In this document: one piece after another, positions 34,076-40,820 of the stretch
How positions within the stretch are numbered: position 1 is the stretch's first letter
Layout: the number at the start of each line of letters is the position of its first letter
From: Actinomycetota bacterium
GTDB taxonomy: Bacteria > Actinomycetota > Acidimicrobiia > Acidimicrobiales > Ilumatobacteraceae
Reading direction: 5' to 3'
Length of the DNA stretch: 64,000 bases
Assembly (NCBI GenBank): GCA_016213625.1
Contig: JACQZZ010000042.1
Coordinates: 1-64,000, forward strand
Position numbers and translations under genes: made by a program
Notes under the pieces: generated by a model
Told to the model about the DNA's origin: nothing
The model's database searches: none
What the model saw: the letters and a program-made list of their open reading frames with translations, nothing else

Positions 34076-35631
34076 CCGACACTGCCGCTCCTGCCGACGG
34101 CGCCAGCGCGGGCCGTCGATCCGGCGGACGCGCGGGTCGCGCGGCCCTGCGCGCCTCACACGTCACCGAGCGCGTCCCGTACCTCACGCGCACGATGCCC
34201 CCGTTCGAGATCCTCGGCGAAGAGGCCCTGGCCACCATCGAGTACACCGCCGACACGGTGCTCGAGGAGGTCGGCATCGAGGTACGCGACTATCCCGAGG
34301 CGTTGCCGATGTTCAAGGCCGCCGGCGCCCTCGTCGACGGCACTCGGGTGCGGTTCCCGCGTGGCATGTGCCGCGAGATCGTCAGCACCAACGCTCCCGC
34401 CCAGTACACCCAGCACGCTCGCAACCCGCAGCACAGCGTGGTCATCGGTGGCAACAACACCGTGTTCGCACCGAACTACGGCTCGCCGTTCGTGCACGAC
34501 CTCGACCACGGCCGCCGCTACGCGACGCTGGCCGACTTCCAGAACTTCGTGAAGCTCGCCTATTCGTCGCCCTGGCTGCACCACTCGGGTGGCACGGTGT
34601 GCGAGCCGGTCGACATCCCCGTCAGCAAGCGCCACCTCGACATGGTGTACTCGCACCTCAAGTACAGCGACAAGCCGTTCATGGGTTCGGTCACCGCCGG
34701 CGAGCGGGCACAGGACAGCGTGGATCTCGCTCGCATCGGCTTCGGCGGCGACTTGCAGGACCGCACCGTGATGACCAGCCTCATCAATGCGTCATCGCCA
34801 CTCGTCTGGGACGGCACCATGCTGGCCGCCGCCCAGGTCTACGCACAGAACAACCAGGCGTGCATCATCACCCCGTTCATCCTCGCCGGGGCCATGGCTC
34901 CCAGCACCAGCGCGGGCGTCGCCGTGCAGACCCTGGCCGAGGCGCTCGCCGGGATGACCTTCACCCAGATCGTGCGCCCCGGCGCGCCGGTGGTGTTCGG
35001 CTCCTTCGCCAGCTCGATGAGCATGCAGACCGGCGCCCCCACGTTCGGCACGCCCGAGCCCGCACTCGTGCTCTACACGGTGGCCGCGCTCGCCCGTCGT
35101 CTCGGCGTGCCATTCCGTTCCGGTGGCTCGCTCACCGCATCGAAGCTGCCCGATGCGCAGGCTGCCTACGAGAGCGCCAACACGCTGCAGCCCACCGTGC
35201 TCGGCGGCGTGAACTTCGTCCTGCACGCGGCCGGATGGCTGGAAGGTGGCCTGGCCATCGGCTACGAGAAGTTCATCCTCGACTGCGACCAGCTGGGCAT
35301 GATGCACACGTTCGCTCGCGGCCTCGACACGTCGGAGAACGGCCTGGCACTCGACGCGCTGCGCAGCAATCCGCCCGGCAACCACTTTCTCGGCACGGCA
35401 CACACCCTGGCCAACTTCGAGTCGGCGTTCTACCGCAGCGACACCGCCGACAACGCCAGCTTCGAGCAGTGGAGCGAGGAAGGCGGGCTCGACGCGGCCC
35501 AGCGTGCGAACGGGCTCTGGAAGCGCCGGCTCGCCGAGTACGTACCGCCCGCGCTCGATGACGCCATCGACGCCGAGATGCTCGAGTTCATCGAACGCCG
35601 CAAGGCCGAACTGCCCGACGAGTTCGGCTGA
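34072..35631 (+). CDS. MttB-family corrinoid methyltransferase (non-pyrrolysine), copy 2
   Basis: This 519-residue paralogue of the gene at 2150 shares the Gly/Arg-rich N-terminus and blocks such as LADFQNFVKLAY and HHSGGTVCEP. No in-frame TAG is present. AGGAGGAA precedes the ATG, which overlaps the previous TGA. Being within the corrinoid operon, it is the likely main methyl donor to the carrier protein at 29417. Candidate substrates from characterised relatives are glycine betaine, proline betaine, carnitine or related compounds; the glycine-betaine importer and dimethylglycine-dehydrogenase-like genes favour glycine betaine, by inference. Confidence 0.92.
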   Translation: MTDTAAPADGASAGRRSGGRAGRAALRASHVTERVPYLTRTMPPFEILGEEALATIEYTADTVLEEVGIEVRDYPEALPMFKAAGALVDGTRVRFPRGMCREIVSTNAPAQYTQHARNPQHSVVIGGNNTVFAPNYGSPFVHDLDHGRRYATLADFQNFVKLAYSSPWLHHSGGTVCEPVDIPVSKRHLDMVYSHLKYSDKPFMGSVTAGERAQDSVDLARIGFGGDLQDRTVMTSLINASSPLVWDGTMLAAAQVYAQNNQACIITPFILAGAMAPSTSAGVAVQTLAEALAGMTFTQIVRPGAPVVFGSFASSMSMQTGAPTFGTPEPALVLYTVAALARRLGVPFRSGGSLTASKLPDAQAAYESANTLQPTVLGGVNFVLHAAGWLEGGLAIGYEKFILDCDQLGMMHTFARGLDTSENGLALDALRSNPPGNHFLGTAHTLANFESAFYRSDTADNASFEQWSEEGGLDAAQRANGLWKRRLAEYVPPALDDAIDAEMLEFIERRKAELPDEFG

Positions 35632-35704
35632 CCGGCCCCCATCCGCACACGCACCATCAGCACCATCCAGCAGCATCCAGCACCAGTCACAAGGACCGAC
35701 AACG

Positions 35705-36541
35705 ATGTCATCCCTCCGCTCGCTCATCGCCGAAGCTCGCTACGAGGTCATTCCCCTGAAGAACCTCGAGTCGCAGCTCGAGCACATCCCCACCGGTGCG
35801 TCGGTGTCGGTGACGTGCAGTGTCAACAAGGGGCAGCAGGCCACGCTCGACCTCACCGACCGCATTCTCGGACTCGGCCACCAGGCCGTGCCGCACATCT
35901 CCGCCCGCCTCGCGGAGGACGACGTCGCGGTGAAGAAGCTCGCCGAGTTCTGCCGCGAGCGCAACCTGTCCGAGATCTTCCTCGTCGCCGGCGACGCCCC
36001 CGAACCGGTGGGCAAGTACGACGGTGCGGTCGCCTTCCTCCGCGACTTCCTGGGCATGGACCACGGTCTCCAGCGCATCGGCGTCACGGCCTACCCCGAC
36101 GGCCACTCGCTGATCGCCAAGGACGTGGTGCGCCGGGCGTTGCTCGACAAGCAGGCACTCCTGGCGGAGGCCGGCATCGCCGGGTTCGCCAGCACCCAGA
36201 TGCACTTCGACACCAAGCAGTGGATCAAGTGGGCTCGCGAGGAGCGCTCTGCCGGCTTCACGCTCCCGCTGCACATCGGCGCGCCCGGCGCCATCGACCG
36301 CGCCAAGCTGATCTCGCTGAGCACGAAACTCGACATCGGCAGCAGCGTGCGGTTCCTGCAGAAGAACAGCGGCGCGATCTTCAAGATGTTCCGACCGGGT
36401 GGCTACGACCCCATCAAGTTCCTCACGCCGTTGGCCAAGGTGTCCGACGAACTGAACCTCGAAGGCATCCACCTCTTCACGTTCAACAACGTGCAAGCCA
36501 CGGCCGAGTGGCAGCAGAAGGCCCTCGCCAAGCTCGCCTGA
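35705..36541 (+). CDS. metF: Methylenetetrahydrofolate reductase (MetF family)
   Basis: This 278-residue FAD-binding TIM-barrel enzyme of the MetF family interconverts methyl-THF and methylene-THF. Recognisable blocks are VSVTCSVNKGQQ, IFLVAGDAPEPVG and the family motif YPDGH; STQMHFD and LHIGAPG follow. It is close to the small bacterial MetF size, with no C-terminal extension. An AAGGA site lies about 10 nt before the ATG. At the end of the corrinoid operon it is placed to oxidise methyl-THF, the reverse of its usual methionine-biosynthesis role; FolD and formate-THF ligase could then complete oxidation. Confidence 0.93.
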   Translation: MSSLRSLIAEARYEVIPLKNLESQLEHIPTGASVSVTCSVNKGQQATLDLTDRILGLGHQAVPHISARLAEDDVAVKKLAEFCRERNLSEIFLVAGDAPEPVGKYDGAVAFLRDFLGMDHGLQRIGVTAYPDGHSLIAKDVVRRALLDKQALLAEAGIAGFASTQMHFDTKQWIKWAREERSAGFTLPLHIGAPGAIDRAKLISLSTKLDIGSSVRFLQKNSGAIFKMFRPGGYDPIKFLTPLAKVSDELNLEGIHLFTFNNVQATAEWQQKALAKLA

Positions 36542-36561
36542 ACCCTCGCTCCCCTCGGCCG

Positions 36562-36600
36562 TGAATGCCCACCGCCCGGCAGTCGGGCGCTCTGCATTCA
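36562..36600. terminator. Bidirectional terminator between metF and the MFS gene
   Basis: An outer stem TGAATGC (36562-36568) / GCATTCA (36594-36600) encloses an inner stem CGCCCG (36573-36578) / CGGGCG (36584-36589) with a 5-nt loop and a symmetric 4x4 internal loop. The genes converge here, and the right arm contains the stop codon of the minus-strand MFS gene. There is no U-tract. Confidence 0.55.
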
Positions 36601-37893
36601 GAACGGTCGGTCGGCGCGCCGGCGGCCCATGCGACGGCCGACGTGCACGATGGTGGCGGGCACGTAGAACGCTCGGGCCGGCAGCGACACCTCGTGCCAC
36701 GGGCGCTTGGCCAACGGCGCACGCCAGGCGAGGAACCGGTAGAAGAAGAACCCGGCGATGGCCAGGTGCATCACCAGTAGGGCCCACGGGAAGCCGGTGG
36801 GGCCGATGATGCTCATCGCCGCACCGGCCAGGATGGGGCCGGCGACGGCCCCGAGGCCGTACATCTTGACGAGCTGCGACGCCGCACCGCTGAGGTGCTC
36901 TGGCTCGATCCAGTCGTTCGTGTAGGCGCCGGAGATGGAGTACAGCGGATAGCTGAACCCGCCCACCAGCATGAACAGCACGAACGCCATCGGCTTGTGC
37001 GGTGAGTCGAGCAGCATCAGGCCCGCTGCGACGGCCGCACCCAGGCTGGCCACCACGCCCACGGCCCGGCGATCGATCTCATCGCTGGTCGACGAGATCG
37101 GCCACTGGAACACCACCCCGCCCAGGCTGGGCAGCGCCACGAACAGGCCGACGAGACCGAGGTTGACGCGCGTGGCGTACACCGCCGCCATGCCCGACAT
37201 CGCGCCGTGCGCGACGCCGACGAGGAAGCACGAGTACACACCGGTGGGCACGATCCTCGACAGCTCGCGCAACGAGATGGGACTCGCCGTCTCCAGCGGT
37301 GGAGCGATCGCCGCCTCCGACAACGCCACCGGCGCCACCGCCAACGACGTGATCATCGCCGCGACCGCGAACCCGGTGACGGTGATGGGGTCGAACAACG
37401 ACACCGACACCTGGCCGATGCCGTAGAACGCGATGGTGATCACCCCGTACACGGCCAACAGGCGGCCTCGGTTCTCGTTGTCGGCGAGGTCGTTCAGCCA
37501 CGACTCGGCCACCACGTAGAGACCGGCGAAGCACAACCCGGTGATGAGGCGCAACAGGATCCACGACGTGGCATCGACACTGATGCCGATGCCGATGGTC
37601 GCGGCCGACAGCAGTGATGCCAGCGCGGTGTACACACGGATGTGGCCCACCCGGCCGAGCGCCCGGAGCGTGATGACCGAACCGGCGAGGAACCCCACGT
37701 AGTACGCGGCGGGGATGAGGCTGCTCACCACGGTGGGCAGCCCTGCTTCTTCCGACCGCACGCCCAGGAGCGTGCTGAACAGGCCGCCCGACGTCATCAA
37801 CAACGACAGGCCGGCGAAGAGGCCCCACGTGGCCAGCGCGATGCCGCGCCGGCCCTGCGGTTCGTGGTCGAGGTGCAGCGGTTCGCTGCTCAT
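36598..37893 (-). CDS. MFS transporter (YcaD-like)
   Basis: This 431-residue major facilitator protein has about 12 predicted membrane helices. The loop after helices 2-3 carries LRALGRVGHIRVY, and LCFAGLYVVAESWLNDLADNEN is split across helices 4-5, a pattern of the YcaD-like MFS branch. The substrate is unknown. The ATG at 37893 follows the preceding gene by 14 bp, so it is downstream in a unit with the Pro-rich membrane protein. It converges on metF. Confidence 0.88.
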   Translation of the reverse strand: MSSEPLHLDHEPQGRRGIALATWGLFAGLSLLMTSGGLFSTLLGVRSEEAGLPTVVSSLIPAAYYVGFLAGSVITLRALGRVGHIRVYTALASLLSAATIGIGISVDATSWILLRLITGLCFAGLYVVAESWLNDLADNENRGRLLAVYGVITIAFYGIGQVSVSLFDPITVTGFAVAAMITSLAVAPVALSEAAIAPPLETASPISLRELSRIVPTGVYSCFLVGVAHGAMSGMAAVYATRVNLGLVGLFVALPSLGGVVFQWPISSTSDEIDRRAVGVVASLGAAVAAGLMLLDSPHKPMAFVLFMLVGGFSYPLYSISGAYTNDWIEPEHLSGAASQLVKMYGLGAVAGPILAGAAMSIIGPTGFPWALLVMHLAIAGFFFYRFLAWRAPLAKRPWHEVSLPARAFYVPATIVHVGRRMGRRRADRPF

Positions 37894-37907
37894 CGCCACG
37901 CCGCCTG

Positions 37908-38903
37908 TCAGACCGGCGTGACGGACTCGACGACGGCCTGGGTGAACTCGAGCAACGTCGAGTTCGCAGGACCGGCACCCTGAGCAACCGCGACGATGAC
38001 CGCGTTCTGATCCGGCACGGGCACCACCATGATGACCTTGGCGGATGCTCCAGCGGTGCCGCACCCGTCGAGCAACAGCAGTTCGGCGGTGCCCAGCGCG
38101 GTGACGTAGCCGCTCTGCGGCACGCGCGTGGTGCACACATCGGCGCCCGGATCGAAGATGCCCACCAGCTCGGGCGGGGTGGCCACCTGATCGGCCGGCG
38201 CACCGAGCACGGTGATGCCGAACGTGTCGTGATCGTTGACGTACGACTGCAGATCTTCCGATCCGGAGATCTGAGCGAACTGCACGCCCTGCGCATCGAT
38301 GGGCGCCGTGTCGGTCAGGAAGGTGTCGGGGAAGAACAGCGAGAACGAGTTCGTGTCGTCGGTGACGCTGATGACGCCGTCGCCGCCCGGTGCCACGGTG
38401 GGAGCCGGCTGCGTGGTCTCGGGCGCGGTGATGACGAACGTGTCGTCGGTGTCGTCATCGGTGTCTTCCGTCTCCGGCGCCGACGTGGGAAGCACCGTGA
38501 GGGGCGACGAGACCACGGTGTCGCCGCCGAGTGTGTCGTTCTTGTCGTCGTCGCCACCGCCGAACACCAGCACGGCACCCACCACCACGGCAATCGCGGC
38601 CACTGCACCGGCGATGATCCACGGCACGTTGTTCTTCTTCGACTCGGGTTCGGGCGCGGCAGGTGGCATCTGCTGCGGATACGCCTGCGTGGCTGGATAC
38701 CCCTGCACGGGCGGCACGGGTGGCACCGGGTGCGTGGGCTGGAACTGTGCTGGCTGGGATTGGGCTGGCTGGGATTGGGCTGGCTGGGATTGGGCTGGTT
38801 GCGGCTGGGGCGCAGGGCCGGGCGGAGGCGCCGGAATGGGCGGAACGTTCGGCTGGCCGGGCGGCGGAGGCGGCGGCGGGGGGAGAGAGTCGTTGGGGCC
38901 CAT
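37908..38903 (-). CDS. Proline-rich membrane-anchored protein with extracellular domain
   Basis: I do not recognise a family for this 331-residue protein. Residues 1-90 are proline/glutamine-rich with an octaproline run and three Gln-Pro-Ala-Gln-Ser repeats; one membrane helix follows near 92-115, then an acidic Thr/Asp linker and a globular C-terminal domain (from about 180) that would lie outside the cell. The layout is common in Actinobacteria for surface-exposed sensor or lipid-binding-like proteins. It lies between ETF and an MFS gene on the same strand. Confidence 0.75.
   Translation of the reverse strand: MGPNDSLPPPPPPPPGQPNVPPIPAPPPGPAPQPQPAQSQPAQSQPAQSQPAQFQPTHPVPPVPPVQGYPATQAYPQQMPPAAPEPESKKNNVPWIIAGAVAAIAVVVGAVLVFGGGDDDKNDTLGGDTVVSSPLTVLPTSAPETEDTDDDTDDTFVITAPETTQPAPTVAPGGDGVISVTDDTNSFSLFFPDTFLTDTAPIDAQGVQFAQISGSEDLQSYVNDHDTFGITVLGAPADQVATPPELVGIFDPGADVCTTRVPQSGYVTALGTAELLLLDGCGTAGASAKVIMVVPVPDQNAVIVAVAQGAGPANSTLLEFTQAVVESVTPV
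38750..38794. repeat. Three perfect 15-bp tandem repeats
   Basis: CTGGCTGGGATTGGG is repeated three times without change, followed by a degenerate fourth unit. It lies in the proline-rich gene and encodes a pentapeptide repeat (Gln, Pro, Ala, Gln, Ser). Such repeats often vary in copy number. Confidence 0.85.
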
Positions 38904-38917
38904 TGGGGCGAGCCTAC

Positions 38918-39874
38918 TCAGGCACCCTTGCGCCGACGGACCTCTTCGATGATCGCCGGGATCACCTTGTGCAGATCGCCGATGACGGCGTAGTCGGCCT
39001 TGGTGACCATGTTGGCTTCGGCATCGGTGTTGATCGCGAGGATCTTCTTCGACGCCATCGCGCCCACCCAGTGCTGGATGGCACCGCTGATGCCACACGC
39101 CATGTACAGGTCGGGGGCGATGCGGGTGCCGGTCTGGCCCACCTGGTCGGTGTGGTTGCGCCACCCGTTGTTGGTGACGGCACGCGAACACCCGACGACA
39201 CCGCCGAGCAGGCCGGCGAGTTCCTCCAACGGGGCGAACGCCTCCGCCGAACCCACACCGCGACCACCGCCGACCACGAGCGGAGCGGTCGCCAGCGTGA
39301 CCCCCGCGGCCCGCTCGACTCGCTCGGCCACGACGGTGCGCCCGAGGGACGCGTCGAGCTCCACCGCGAGCGCGCTCACCGAACCGGCACCGATCGCTTC
39401 CGCCGCCTCGACCGCGTGATGCGCGAACGTGACGAGCTTGGTGGCCGCATCGAGTGTGCACTGCTCCAACAGCGAGCCACCCCAGCGCACGCGCACGATG
39501 CTCCACGTGTCGCCGACCGTGATCTCGTTGCAGTTGGCCACGAACGGCAGGTCGAGGCGAGCCGCGGCCTGTGCCATCACTTCGTTGCCGCGGTCGGTGC
39601 CACAGGCGACAACCGCCGCCGGCTGCAGCGCGCGGACCGCCTGCGCCACGGCCTCACCCCATGCTTCCGGACCGAAGTCGTTCAGCAGGTCGTGGTGCAC
39701 CTGATGCACCACCGACGCTCCGTGTGCAGCCAACGTGCCGGCCAACGAGTCGGCGGAGGCGCCCAGCGTGAGGGCATGCACATCGGCGTCGACGGTGCGC
39801 GCCGCGGTGAGGGCTTCCAGCGATGCGGGGCTGAGGGTGCCCCGATCGTGTTCGATGACGACGAGCACGCTCAC
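38918..39874 (-). CDS. etfA: Electron transfer flavoprotein alpha subunit
   Basis: This 318-residue ETF alpha subunit has an N-terminal ETF domain and the C-terminal FAD-binding domain with GGGRGVG, GQTGTRIAPDLYMACGISGAIQH (read in parts) and INTDAEANM. The GTG start at 39874 overlaps the etfB stop by 4 nt. ETF takes electrons from acyl-CoA, dimethylglycine and sarcosine dehydrogenases and passes them to the quinone pool. With a dimethylglycine-dehydrogenase-like gene directly upstream, it is probably the acceptor for the amine dehydrogenases here. Confidence 0.95.
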   Translation of the reverse strand: MSVLVVIEHDRGTLSPASLEALTAARTVDADVHALTLGASADSLAGTLAAHGASVVHQVHHDLLNDFGPEAWGEAVAQAVRALQPAAVVACGTDRGNEVMAQAAARLDLPFVANCNEITVGDTWSIVRVRWGGSLLEQCTLDAATKLVTFAHHAVEAAEAIGAGSVSALAVELDASLGRTVVAERVERAAGVTLATAPLVVGGGRGVGSAEAFAPLEELAGLLGGVVGCSRAVTNNGWRNHTDQVGQTGTRIAPDLYMACGISGAIQHWVGAMASKKILAINTDAEANMVTKADYAVIGDLHKVIPAIIEEVRRRKGA

Positions 39875-40638
39875 TTCAGCAACCCCAGTTCCTCGAGCAG
39901 ATCCACCACGGCGGGCGCGGCCTCGGGGCCGGTGCCGAGCATGACGGTCTGGCTGACCTGTTCCGCCGCCTGCAGCAGCGTGACCATCTGCTGGCCGCCG
40001 GCATCGCCCTGCGGCGACACCTGCGCCACGTCGACCTTCTTCGACGCGAGGCGTCCCTTCAGCGTGGGATAGCGAGGGAGGTTGATGCCCTCCTTCACCC
40101 CCAGCACGCACGGGGTGGGCACGGCGTAGACCTCCACGCCGGCATCCGACTCGCGCTTGGCGCGGATCGTGTCGCCCTGGACCTCGATGCCCTTGATGCC
40201 GTTCACGATCGGGCGGGCCAGCGCGTGCGCCACGCGGACGCCGACCTGGAAGTTGCCCGAGTCGGCGCTCTCGTTGCCGAACAGCACCAGGTCGAACGCA
40301 CCATCGGCGGACTCCAGGTCGCGAATGGCCGTGGCGATGGCCGCCGCAGTGCGCTGCGGGTCCCAGTCGTTCTCGGTGATGGGCAGCAACACCGCCTTGT
40401 TGACGCCGATGCTCGCTGCGTAGCGCAGCTGCTCATCGGCCTCGGCGGGGCCGAGGGTGAGCACGGTGGACTCGCCACCGTGTTGCTCCACCAACTGCAC
40501 CGCCGCCTCCACCGCGCACTCTTCGTGCGGGCTGGTGGTGAACGCCAGGTAGGCCGTGTCGACGGCCTGCCCATCGGCGGTGATGTTGATCTTGGCGCCG
40601 GGAGCCGGCACCCGCTTCACACAGACGAGAACTCTCAT
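39871..40638 (-). CDS. etfB: Electron transfer flavoprotein beta subunit
   Basis: This 255-residue ETF beta subunit opens with MRVLVCVKRVPAPGAKI and shows the AMP-binding region and the docking-loop segment near residues 180-200. GGAGA precedes the ATG at 40638; an ATG 9 nt upstream is less well placed. It overlaps etfA by 4 nt. It lies downstream of the third dimethylglycine-dehydrogenase-like gene but is separated by 182 bp with a strong hairpin, so it may have its own promoter. Confidence 0.95.
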   Translation of the reverse strand: MRVLVCVKRVPAPGAKINITADGQAVDTAYLAFTTSPHEECAVEAAVQLVEQHGGESTVLTLGPAEADEQLRYAASIGVNKAVLLPITENDWDPQRTAAAIATAIRDLESADGAFDLVLFGNESADSGNFQVGVRVAHALARPIVNGIKGIEVQGDTIRAKRESDAGVEVYAVPTPCVLGVKEGINLPRYPTLKGRLASKKVDVAQVSPQGDAGGQQMVTLLQAAEQVSQTVMLGTGPEAAPAVVDLLEELGLLK

Positions 40639-40687
40639 GAACACCATTCTCCAACAGAGAGGGGCGGCGGAACGCCGAGGGGGTGGT

Positions 40688-40711
40688 GTGGAGGGGGCGA
40701 GCCCCCTCCAC
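40688..40711. terminator. GC-rich hairpin between the GcvT-flavoprotein and etfB
   Basis: GTGGAGGGGGC and GCCCCCTCCAC pair perfectly over 11 bp around a 2-nt centre (effective loop CGAG). It lies downstream of the minus-strand stop at 40821 and upstream of etfB. No T-run follows on either strand, so it may attenuate rather than fully stop transcription. Confidence 0.55.
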
Positions 40712-40820
40712 CGTCGGGCGACACGGTTTCCGTGAACCCGACAGCGGATGGGTCGGCCGCAGGCCGTCGATCTCCCATTCGAGGAACGGAGCGAGCGCAG
40801 CGAGCGAGAGACGAGACGAA

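Noticed and set aside
40639-40820. Possible small gene in the gap before etfB
   Set aside because: The frames there are short and mostly made of simple GAGCGAGC-type sequence; a hairpin explains the only structure seen.
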